This document shows positions 23,003 through 33,072 of a stretch of 64,000 nt of DNA, piece after piece. Location: NCBI GenBank assembly GCA_001600055.1, contig BCIV01000010.1, positions 620,001-684,000 on the forward strand, given 5' to 3'. Under the pieces are notes generated by a model. It searched no databases, was not told the origin of the DNA, and saw only the letters and a list, made by a program, of their open reading frames with translations. The translations under genes and the position numbers were made by a program. Origin of the DNA: Filobasidium wieringae (lineage: Eukaryota; Basidiomycota; Tremellomycetes; Filobasidiales; Filobasidiaceae). How positions within the stretch are numbered: position 1 is the first letter of the stretch; each line of letters begins with the position of its first letter.

Positions 23003-24562
23003 ATGTCCCGCTCCTTCGCGTTCAGTTCGAAAGGGTGAGCCGTAACGCGCGCTCGCATATCCCCTTTGTCGTGCACTGACAGCGATGACGACAGCGTGAC
23101 GATCATAGTGACTTATGGTTGTTTCGTCTTTGCGGGAATAACCGCCCTTCAACTGTTGGACGTGATCGGTTGTTTCGTCTGGGATCACGGGGAAGCTTGG
23201 AGCGGGTATCGTTATTCCAGGTTGATCCGATATATGGACGCTCAGGAGGAGAAGAGCAAGGAGGCGCTGACGGGGCCCGCTGCGGACAAGGCGGATGCGA
23301 GGAGAAGGAAACTGATCGCCAAGGGAAGAGGGAGTCTGGGTGGGGATCGAGTGATCAGGTTGGCCGAGTGGTTGGGCGATTGGAACATCACCGTCGAAGG
23401 CGATCGGACAAAGGGATGCAACAAGAGGTGAGCAAGGGCAAGCGATCGCGTCTTGCCGGATTCTCACACTTGATCCCCTTGTAGAGTCCTACGCGGCTTC
23501 CCCGTCCGATACCGCCGTCGGAACTCGGGTATCTACAAGCTGATCGATTATCGACGTTGGCACACCCACATAGCCGCTCTAGGGATGATGTTACTCCATT
23601 TCACCCTTTTCATCAAAGACGTCCAGCGTAAACAGATCGCCGGCTACATCAATCAATACGCGGCGGTAAAGTCTGCATGGGACGACTTGGAGGCGTTTGG
23701 AGCGGGGGAGGCGACTGGGTGTGCTTACTATGATGATAGTGCGGTTCCTTTGAGGATGTACTTGAATACTGGAGACATCTCTTCGGGTGAGTTGGGTTAT
23801 GAATGGCGTATCGATCGATGAGTTTGCTAACAAGCTCCATCGTTTTTCAGCGTACTTGAAGTACGTACGGTAGTCGACACCGCCTTGTGAAGTTGCCTAA
23901 CGCTGATTCGGTTGACTATAGCGCGATATTTTTCGGAATGAACAAATGCTTTCTAGGTGAGTGCTGATCGCTGCACCCTACTCGCCAGCTATCTAATGAC
24001 CTTCCCGTACGACAGTCCTGTTCGCCTTCAGCGTGGCGATGATGGCAGCGACCAATCAAAAAGTATGGGGCGACATGCACGCCGGAGCATCGATCATCGG
24101 TCCTCGAATGAGTAGCGTGGGGGAAGGATGGATGTTGATCCAGTCAGTTACCCACCTGTATCGCGATCGATGACGGACGGGTAAACTGATCCCGTCGTCG
24201 CACGTACAGCTTGTCTTTCGCCACCTTTGCTCAATCCGTGTTTCCCGATACGTTATGGTTGTACTATATCTGTAAAGGGATCACTTATTACGCCTTTTTC
24301 GTGGGGATCTTTCACCTCGTCGTAAGTCCTGCCGTACGATGCGCTCAAACCCACTCGACCCATCTGACGCAGCTCGCGCTCACGCTCAAAGCTCGCCGAA
24401 AGCCTGATGCAGGAGGACCATCAACATCACATGTTCGGCGCTCGCAATCCGTTCTACGGTGGGGTATTCAACAAGCACGATTTCGATCGAACGGATGAGA
24501 GTTTGGGTGAATACGATATCAAGTCGAAGCCTTTACCGTTCCCTTCCATCCCTTCGAGGTGA
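23003..24562 (+). CDS. multi-span membrane protein, unknown function
   Basis: The start ATG at 23003 has an ideal GCCACC context. At least eight exons follow. The first is short (MSRSFAFSSKG). Hydrophobic segments are visible in order: VTIIVTYGCFVFAGITALQL, HIAALGMMLLHFTLFI, FFGMNKCFLVLFAFSVAMMA, and a last pair FATFAQSVFPDTLWLYYI and YAFFVGIFHLV. That gives about five membrane spans. The loop after the first span is long and charged (Lys/Glu/Arg). The tail is His/Asp-rich and ends LPFPSIPSR. The last junction uses an AG inside the apparent exon to keep frame. I cannot name a family. Its neighbour at 22116-22926 is also a membrane protein in the same direction. Confidence 0.6.
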
Positions 24563-26494
24563 TTCGTGATTCGAGCCGGAAGCTGTTGAGGGGGAATTTG
24601 CTTCCGGACCGGTTGTTGATCTTGTCATGAAGTCGTATTCTCATCCTCCAAGAACTGATCCACTCCACTTCAATCGTTGTTATCGCCCATCATCGACCAA
24701 TACCATCACATCCTGATACACTCTGAGATGACAGAAAGATCCACCTCACGCTCATCCACACCCTCGAACGTAACGGCAGTGCAAGTCTCCCCTCCCCTTC
24801 CGCTCACTCGGGGCTATCCAAGCTGACCCGTCTTCCTCTCGTCGTTGTTCAGGTTCGATGGGGATTCATTACGTTCTTACATCCGCAAGGTGAGCTTCTA
24901 GCGGTTATGCTTCCCTGGCACGCTCTAGATCGCGGGCTGATGAGATGGTTATACTCAGCTATTCGAGACGACCTTACGACGTCAGTCTTCCGATCTCCAT
25001 TTCGTCATCGTCCGACATCCACGAGGCTGACTTGAATCCCATCCCCTTTCCCTCCCTCCTCTTCGAACCCTCTCCTCTTCGGACCTCTCCTTGGAACGGG
25101 ATGTGACGAGGGAACAGATGCGGAATACGATAAAGACAAGACGAGAGAGTACGGGCGGGAGATCAGTAGTGTCAGTACCTTTACTTCCTTCCCGGTTGAT
25201 GCTTGACTAGATACGGGGGGATACTGACACGTGGTCGACCTTTATCTCTCTTTATGATATCGTTCAACACGATCCGATTCGATTGGGATCGCAATGCATG
25301 ACGTGAAACGACAATTCAACTCTCACCGAAACTCCAACGATAACAAACAACAAACAACACTTTCTTCAAACCCCTTTCCTTCCACTCGACAAACCCTTCC
25401 ACACTACAAAACCCCTCCAACCCATCCCCCGTGTAACCCAACCCTAACCTACAACGCGGACATCACACGGAACACGGAACACGGAACACTTGACAGCGAA
25501 TAAAATCACGAATGCTAGAGTTATCACCATCAGGGTGGAAGTTTGCCGTGAGTCGCTTGGTTCTCTATTTTCCGAGGGGCGGGTTATGGGTGTGGGCATG
25601 AGGGAGCTGGGGTGGTGGATGGGATGGGATGGGGGGTGGGAAGTGAGAAGTGAGGGAGGAGAGGGAGATTGGGGGATTGTCATGGGAGGGATGGGGAGTG
25701 GTCAGATGAGATGAGCTGAGGAGCTTTGGAAAGTTCGAAGGTCGGACAAGGAGCGTCGGGCTGACAGATCTCTCCTCCTTTCTCTCTCTTTCCATTTCGT
25801 TCCTTATGCTTTCTATCCAATTCCTCACGCTATGCCGACAACGACACACGCTATCCGACATTGGAAACACACGTCCGACATTGACACTCGACGACACGAC
25901 GACAGGTGATCGTACAGATAAACCAGAACATGGGTCAGGGCGGACGGTGAGTCTCTCCACGATCTTCCTCTACCTCTCGTACCGATCTCGTCAGAGCTGA
26001 TTTACCTGCCCGGTTGCATGCGAAACAGAGCGGACTTGGCGAGTCATTGGAAACCTGGCGATCTGTGTATTCAAGAGTTGTGGAGTAATGTGAGTCGAGC
26101 GGTCCGACGAGGTTGTAGATGGAGTCTACGATCTCTGATGAGGTTTGCAATGTTTGTTCATTGGACTGCGTTGTAGGAACACCTGATGTGTACCTGTTTT
26201 GCGTTTGCGGTGAAGCAGTAGTCGCTATCGTAGACCATGGGGATGATATAATGATGCATGACATGGGTGACACGGGTCGATACCGGCGGCAGAGTGCAGC
26301 TTGTGGCCGCACTGAAACCCAGCCAAGCCTATGACCGAAGGTGGTGACGCGGTGGCACAGAGCGTGGACTGTGAGTGGACTGAGTGCGGAAGCAATACCA
26401 GCCGACAGGGGGTGTCGCTTGGGTGAAGAAAGGGTGACGAGTGAATCCATCGCTACGGTAGCGCCCCTTTCATTTTCTGGAACACACCCAAAAC
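24563..26494. other. 1.9 kb low-complexity spacer; possible small gene
   Basis: A short frame starting at 24728 (MTERSTSRSSTPSNVTAVQ) is followed by plausible splice sites at about 24785-24852 and 24890-24959. No chain reaching a sensible C-terminus could be fixed, so it is not called as a gene. The rest is C-rich (25330-25460), then strongly purine-rich with a run of G-tracts (25560-25720), then unremarkable sequence up to the promoter of the dehydrogenase gene. Open frames on the minus strand here (Ser/Pro/His-rich) are products of the purine bias. Confidence 0.4.
25621..25640 (+). other. G-quadruplex-like G-tract cluster
   Basis: Four runs of three or more G occur within 20 bases (G3-AT-G3-AT-G6-T-G3), flanked by more G-runs to about 25700. 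This satisfies the usual G3+N1-7 pattern. It sits in a spacer, not in a recognised promoter. Folding is predicted from sequence only. Confidence 0.6.
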
Positions 26495-26527
26495 GCTGCT
26501 CGCTGCTCGCTGCTCGCTGCTATATAA
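26495..26527 (+). promoter_or_regulatory. GCTGCTC heptad repeat and TATA box
   Basis: Almost four tandem copies of GCTGCTC (26495-26521) run straight into TATATAA at 26521-26527. That is 88 bases upstream of the dehydrogenase start at 26615, a normal TATA position for a fungal core promoter. The repeat may be a simple expansion or a factor-binding array. Confidence 0.6.
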
Positions 26528-26614
26528 CATCCACATCCACATCGACGTCCACACCCACCTCCGCCTCCTCCACCTCCCGTCCATCAAACACACAACCAAA
26601 ACATCTCTTTCAAA

Positions 26615-28161
26615 ATGTCCGACTACCCCACTGAAATGAACTCGGTCTACTACACCGGTGTACGTCTCTCCCCGTCTCGACCGTCCACACGTTTCCGTTT
26701 CCTAACATCACCTTGCCATTCGATTCGATCCCGCCCTGACAGCCCGAAAAGTTCGAGATCAAGCGTGTTCCCGTCCCCAAGATCTCTGATGAGGAGATCC
26801 TCATGAAGAGTGAGTGTCACTTCTCGGATCGAGATCGGAAATGCCAATTCGATCGGGGTCCAGATGCGTAAAACGTGCAACGCACCGAGGCTGACGGTTC
26901 GACTCGCGATTCGTTCTCGATCATAGTCTCCCTCTGTGGAGTTTGTGGAACTGACCAGCACATCCACGAGGGTGAATTCATGGTAAGCCTCCATTGCTTA
27001 TATACCAAACTCGATCGATGGTGCTGATGACCTTTCCGATCCTCACACAACCTTCCTGACCCGACTCACAACCTCATCCTCGACCCGTTCACCGACCCGC
27101 TCCCGACCTCTCAGTCCAAGTTCCCCCTCATTCCCGGTCACGAGGGTGTAGGAAAGATCGTCGCTGTCGGAAAGAACGTCAAGACCCTCAAGGTTGGTGA
27201 CCGTGCCGCTGCCGATGTCTGTAACGCCTGTGCCGATTTGGGTTTGCCCTTGTGTCACTACTGTCGGTGAGTCGCGGTCGGACGTCAACGAGTTCAGAGC
27301 ACGGGATCTGATCATACGTCCCCTCTTTGTGCAGACGAGGAGAGCCCCTGTTCTGTGAAAACTTCTCTGCAAAGGGGGTCGCCATGGACGGAGGATTCGC
27401 CGAGTACGTGACCTACAACGCTTCCAAGGTCTTCAAGTACGAGAACATCTCTGACGAGGAGGCTACCCTCTTGGAACCCGCTTCCTGTGCCATTCACGGT
27501 CTCGACAAGCTCAAGCCCAAGGTCGGTTCCGAGGTCCTCTTGCTCGGAGCCGGTCCTACCGGTCTCTGTATGGCTCAGCTCTTGAAGCTCAATGGGGCCG
27601 CCAAGGTCGTCATCGCCGCCAACGACGGAATGAAGATGGATATCGCTGAGAAGTTGAACTGTGCCGACGAGTACATCAGGCTCAAGCGAGGAGGAGGTGA
27701 GGATACCGAGGCTCAGTGGGCCAAGATCAAGGAGGACTACCCTCGTAAGTTGATGACTGTTGGCGATCGGTCGAAAGAGACCCTCAGAGACTGATCCCCC
27801 CGATCGATTCCTTTTCGCAGACGGATTCGACTGTGTCATCGAGTGTACCGGTGTCGAGTCCCTCGTCGACCGATCGATCAACTACGTCCGACGAGGAGGA
27901 TCCCTCATGGTCTACGGAGTCTACGCCAACAAGGCCCGAGTCCACTGGTCCCCTACCAAGATCTTTTCGGACGAGATCAACATCATCGGTTCCTTCTCCC
28001 AGTTCTACTGTTTCGGCCGAGCCGTCCAGTACTTGGACAGCGGAAAGTTGAACGTCAAGGGGATGGTCACCAACGTCTTTGACTTGAAGGACTTTGGGAA
28101 GGCTTTGGAGTGTATGAACGGAAGGCAGGCTTTGAAGATCGCCATCAGGCCTCACCCTTGA
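26615..28161 (+). CDS. zinc medium-chain dehydrogenase, D-arabinitol dehydrogenase-like
   Basis: Six exons encode an intact zinc-dependent medium-chain alcohol dehydrogenase starting [15 protein letters not shown]. The catalytic zinc ligands are in [13 protein letters not shown] and IPGHEGVGK. The structural zinc loop is [23 protein letters not shown]. The Rossmann glycine motif is [14 protein letters not shown]. The C-terminal half ([39 protein letters not shown]) is typical of polyol dehydrogenases. The start and overall pattern recall fungal ARD1-type D-arabinitol dehydrogenases, which interconvert D-arabinitol and D-ribulose or D-xylulose in polyol metabolism. The exact substrate is inferred. 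The first exons are short (45 and 67 nt). Codon use is strongly biased to C/G-ending codons, which suggests high expression, and there is a TATA promoter. Confidence 0.88.
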
Positions 28162-28527
28162 GCGCGCGTCGATGACGGGTTTGATGATGACGATACGACG
28201 ATCGGGGGTTTATTATAGCGCTAGATATCACACTACTTGTATCGCATTACAATGAAAAGCAAGCAGATGCAGCAACAGAGTTGGACGATGGGGCCAGGCC
28301 GAGCGGGTTGCTTTGTTGTACGGCGTTGTCAACGAACGTGATGAGATGAGCTCGGAAGGTGTAGTCAGGTGGAAATTAGCTCAACTCGCCAAGGCCGATC
28401 AATCGTATTCGAATCGGAATTGACCGAGGATTCAAAGTTGTTGGCTGAGCAATGAGCAATCGACTGTGCACCACAGACCTTCCAGACCATCCAGGCCAAC
28501 CCCCACAACCCATCGACAACAGTCGAC
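28162..28527. other. spacer between two same-strand genes
   Basis: This 366 bp spacer holds the 3' UTR of the dehydrogenase gene and the promoter of the CCDC174-like gene. No further gene or motif was recognised. Confidence 0.4.
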
Positions 28528-30255
28528 ATGCCACTCCCTCCCTTCAAACTCCCAATCGCCTCATCGAGCTCGTCCAAACCGGTCAAATCAAAGTACTCGA
28601 ACGTCTCCCAATCCTCCATATTCGACCTGAAAGGACTGGTCTCGGAACATCGAAATACGTTTCAAAAGGAAGGAAGGGATCCCGTCAAGGGTGAAGCTGC
28701 TCTTCGGAGGGGGAAACTCACCGAGCTGGTCAGTCTGTGCAACACTTCGTCCACCCTCCCCCGGCTTCCCGTTTGACGTTTCATTCTTTCCCGTCCGCCC
28801 TCGTTCAGAGCAAAGACAAGTTTTCCCGACAATCGCCCAATCTAGCTCGTCGGTTAGCCCAACAGGCGGAGAACGATGCCAAACGAGCTCGACTTTACGA
28901 TGGGGATGAGGAGAGGATCACCGAGTCGGAGCGACAGGAGATCATGCGAAGGAAGGCAGAGAGGTATAACAAGTTGAGAAAGGGGGAGGAGGTCGCTTCC
29001 GCCGAGAGCGCTATTGATGCAAGTCGTCCATCTTTACGATCCGCCTGGGGCGACGGGGCTGACTGAAGGTTGAATGTCGTTGAGACAGTTTGATAGAAAG
29101 TTTCAGGAAGAAGTCGGGTTCGACCATTGGTCCGATCATGATTCCGATGTCGACGAGAGTGCCCAAGTCCCTGAAGATCTACGAAGCGGTCCGTCCACCA
29201 CTCAAAGGAAAGAGAACGATGTGAGATCTTGCATTCCCATTCCGATCGTTCCCGACTCTCAACGGTTGCTTCCCATCCGCGACAGAATGAAGTGATAGAA
29301 TACATCGACGAACTGGGTAGAACGAGAAAGGGGACCCGAGCGGAAGCGAGAGAAGCCGAGGAGGCGAAACGAGATCTGTCTCTACGAGAAGAGGAGAAGC
29401 AGAGGGAGCAAGAGCGACCGGAAGAGAATGGGATTGGGGCTGCTCATGCGGAGGTACTGTAAGTTTCGATCCAAGGTTCAAGTCCGTACGGCGAACAATT
29501 GGATCCTGATTGCATTCGAATGGTCGCGGGAAATGAAACGCCTTCGTAGGCAATCCAATGTCATCTGTGAGTTTGCCATGAACCATATCTCTGCCCCGGT
29601 CGGAAGTACAACTCAACTCTGATCGTCATCTATTTTCGTACACTTTTCATCACAGATGGAGCTCAATCGTACTTCCCCGTGTACGAGCCCACTCAGGAGG
29701 AGTTGAAAGCCCGTTACAGAGCCGCCGAAGGCGAACCGGTGGTGGATCATTACGATTCGAAGAAAGAAGGCGAGTCCTCAGTCCCGGTGTATGTAGCCAC
29801 CATCCACTCACGTCTCCTCCGCATTCGCCCTTTCTTCGCAGTCCGAACGAAAGGAGCGGGTTTCTATCAATTCGCAAAGGATGAAACGATCCGAGCAGAA
29901 CAGATGGAAAACCTCAAACGAGAGAGAGAGGTGACAGAGTCCGTCCGAAACGTCACCAATCCGAGTCCGGTGCTTTCTGCCGCTCAGGAAGCGAAGAAAC
30001 GAAAGCTGGAAGAGAGGCGGGCGTTGATCGACAGTAAACGACAGAAGGTGACGATCGTCTCTTGCTCGGGTCCGATATGACCTTCCCGGAGGCTGATTTC
30101 GACCCTTCCTGTTGTAGTTGGTCGGAGGAAAGGAAGCATTGGACGCTCGGAGAAAACAATACCAAGACGATCAGGCAGACGCCTTGTTGCTCAGCGTTGA
30201 GCGGGAAATGAAGCAGGAAGAGGAGAATGAATCGAAACCCGAGATTTCAGGTTGA
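28528..30255 (+). CDS. CCDC174-like nuclear coiled-coil protein
   Basis: About eight exons encode a highly charged, Glu/Arg/Lys-rich protein. It begins MPLPPFKLPIASSSSS and includes IFDLKGLVSEHRNTFQK, RRKAERYNKLRKGE, DRKFQEEVGFDHWSDHDS, VIEYIDELGRTRKGTR, PVYEPTQEELKARY and KGAGFYQFAKDETIRAEQM, and ends ESKPEISG. The ordered motifs (the ID-E-GRTR block, then the GAGFY-F-DE--R--QM block) match the conserved parts of CCDC174. In animals CCDC174 is a nuclear protein linked to the exon-junction complex and splicing. Function here is inferred from family. Most of the protein is predicted coiled coil or disordered, and exon borders in the middle are less certain. Confidence 0.75.
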
Positions 30256-31890
30256 TTGAAAGCAGATGGCACGACGAGACGACGATTCTGATAACGACAT
30301 GGGGAATGGGGAATGAAATGAATGGGCGTACAAGGTTTGAATCTTGTGGTTGTTGTTGGCTGTTGGCTGAGTGTCGAGATAAGGTGTATGAGTCATCCGG
30401 TTCTTTTCGTAAAACACGGCAAAGAGGCTTGCTCGCCCGGGGATCGACCGCACATGGAACCAATATCACGAGATCGTCCCGTCTCGCTCGCCCAGATGAA
30501 TTAAATTCCACATTCGATACAAAAGACCGTTTCGACAAAGAGGCCAAGAGTGGCTTGATCGCTCGTGAGATGATTTGGGTTTCATTCGATCTATCGCCTT
30601 TTCCGACTTGACCGCGCGACAGATTCTTTTCGCGACTGCGGACTCGGAACGCAATGCGCACGAATGCTCATCGTCGGGTTTTTAGCTCGACTAGCAGAGC
30701 TAGCAACTCATGTCTGAGGTGACGGACGTCATATTCCCAGCCAGATTTGATTCCTGATGAGTCCCCTGAGATGGACGTTCGGGTCGTGCTGGTACTGGCC
30801 TAGGGGAGTCGCAATCACATGGATCATGACGTTTCGCTATGAGAGATTCCCACAGATCGTTGCCGCCTTTCTCATTCCGCGAAACCCAAAAGGCCAAACG
30901 GACCCGTGCCCGTGAATGAGACCGAGACCGAAAGCCAAAACGTCCATCCTCCCAAGCTCGTGGACGGACAAGAAAACAAGTGCGCAACATGCGCGAGAGT
31001 GTTCGTGCGAGTCGTGGTCATTCTCAAACGCGCGTAGATTCCCATTCAGGGCCAAGAGGGAGCGTGATGACACTTCCAAAACAAGCGTTTGAGTTCCATT
31101 CGGCAGCCGCGGGATTCGAATTTATATTGGAACAAGCCATGGCCATTGATTGAGTCGCTGGCTCGCTCGCTCGTTTTGTTTGTCCTTGGCCTCGAGTTAT
31201 ATTACAATTCAAGGTTTAAGGTTAGCGCAAGTTAAGGGACCAAGAGGGATTGACATGAAATTAGCGAGATGGAGATTGATTGTGTGGGCCGAGACTGAAG
31301 GTTGATTGTGCGTGTGGGTGTGTGGTAAATAGGTTCTGTAGAGTTACGATTAGCAGCTCGTGGAGTCGCTGTAGTCGAGACATATCATCGAATACAGGGA
31401 GCCATAGTCTGTCTCTGATACTGACTTTGGTTTGACACTTCGTCGTTTCGGAACGATGAGAGATATCCTCGAACCATCTTATCGTCCGATCTCTCTCCAA
31501 CGGCTCATACAAATCACCGAGTCTAGCAACCCCTGACGAAAATATCCCGAAATCGCTTCCTTTCGGCTCCGGGAAGCCACCGATTCGAATAGCATCCGGA
31601 ACTGAATCGATCAACCTGTCCGTCGGGTGAAAACGGCGAGACATAACTTTGGCTTACACGTGGGATGGAACCGTTACTCTCTCGGCTGAGCGCTAGATTG
31701 CGCAGTAACAAGAGACAGTCAGAGAAAGGGGGCGGTGGATGTGATCGTCACGGCTGCTGGGAAAGGGGGCGACTCACGACGGAGGAAAGGGGGATTGATT
31801 ATGTCCGAGATGCCCTTGAGACCCGAGCGAATACGAAGTGAGGTACGAGCACAGCTCGCTGGACTGGTGGAGAGCGGGCACGAGTCAATA
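30256..31890. other. 1.6 kb spacer, nothing recognised
   Basis: Frames on both strands are short and overlapping. The longest (minus, 31261-31644, 127 codons) has no family similarity, and the overlapping frames make it doubtful. The right part should carry the promoter of the homeobox gene. Confidence 0.35.
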
Positions 31891-31891
31891 T

Positions 31892-33072
31892 GGGAACGAG
31901 TGCGAGCGTTCAAAAAGAGGTAGAAAAGATACGCAGGCTCACCGGTATTTCATACTGTACACTGATACACTGATCGCTGCTGCTGTTGCGAGATTATTGT
32001 AAACCGTTTCATCGATCTCATATCATCGCAATCACACAGCAACTACCCCTTTCTTTCATTAAACTCGGAGGGTTACTCCCCTTTCCCACTGCGACTCTCG
32101 ATAAACTTTGTTGCTTCGTGACGCCCAGAACAAAGGACGATCGATCATTCTGGACAACAATAACAGCGACTCACACTTGCATATCATCACGTTTCGACAA
32201 TAATACATCCCGATCATCAAACGCAGAGCGACTTCTCCCAAATCACCATCGCTCTTGTCCTCAACAGCCAGCACAGCAAGGCACGGACCCCCCGGTGCAC
32301 CTCCGCTTGCAAACAAGAATTTATACCGGTTCTTCTCCCTTTCTTCGAAGCTCGGCTCAGATCGGGTATCGGTCATCAAGGGGCAAGGGAGTCGGTGCTT
32401 GGAACATTCAGGGCGACAGGGCGGGTTTTCGTTACAGAGCTCTAACTCTTAACTTTGTTCTGGAATTCGACACTCATAATCGATCATCGTTCATATACCG
32501 TACACCGTACACCACCATCACCATCACCATCTATCCTACCAGCCGAGGACACGATTCATACCTTATACCTTGTCGTCCTCATCAATACCATCAACCGAAC
32601 CAAGATCGAATAGCGCAAATAGGACTCCGGTCAATCTGATGCACCTGATACCCTCACGGACACTGGTTTAATTCATTTGATAATCAACTAGTCATCAACC
32701 ATCACACATCAGAGGCTATCAAAGTCATCAGTCATCAAACACGACGAGGTACCTTTTGTCGCCTTTCATCTGGTTACACCTTGCCATCATTCTCGAATAC
32801 CACAGCGGATAACCCTTTCCTCTACTTTATAACCTATATCGTCTCGATCTACAATTCGGGACTCCCTAGTACCTTATCATACCTCAACACGACACCACCC
32901 TTACATACTCGTTCGACAACGATCCTACCGCACCTGTATACGGAACTCGGTAGAAAGACTCCCTTTGAACACACTTCACATCGGCTGGATAAACCTCTTC
33001 CGATAACGACGTCCTTTCAAGGCCGAGACAGGTTCGGATCAAATATAATATATATAACGGAGCGTACTTAAT
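31892..33072 (+). promoter_or_regulatory. long ATG-depleted 5' leader of the homeobox gene
   Basis: Reading the plus strand base by base, only one ATG (32639) occurs in about 1180 bases before the homeobox start at 33073. Roughly 18 would be expected by chance. The one ATG opens an 11-codon frame including stop (MHLIPSRTLV). The stretch is C/A/T-rich with few G, and includes a CACCAT-type microsatellite at about 32511-32530. This is the mark of a long transcribed 5' UTR kept free of upstream start codons. The real transcription start is not visible. Confidence 0.6.

Noticed and set aside
22116..24562. A single fused membrane-protein gene
   Set aside because: The TAG at 22924-22926 and the phases of all candidate donors before 22990 do not allow an in-frame join to the next exon; kept as two genes.
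25430..25450. CCCTAA-like word suggesting an interstitial telomere
   Set aside because: Only one telomere-like unit is present in a generally C-rich tract; no tandem array.
27312..27881. Minus-strand frame of 189 codons
   Set aside because: Antisense to conserved exons of the arabinitol-dehydrogenase-like gene, whose codon bias removes stops on the other strand.
28691..30080. Several alternate frames in the CCDC174 region as separate genes
   Set aside because: They are exons and read-through introns of the one charged protein when joined in frame.
31986..32639. Plus-strand frame of 217 codons before the homeobox gene
   Set aside because: It has no ATG anywhere; it is a product of the ATG-poor, stop-poor leader. 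Treated as untranslated region.
33040..33060. ATATAATATATATAA as a TATA box of the homeobox gene
   Set aside because: It is only about 15 bases before the start codon, too close for a core promoter, and the ATG-free leader extends far upstream of it.
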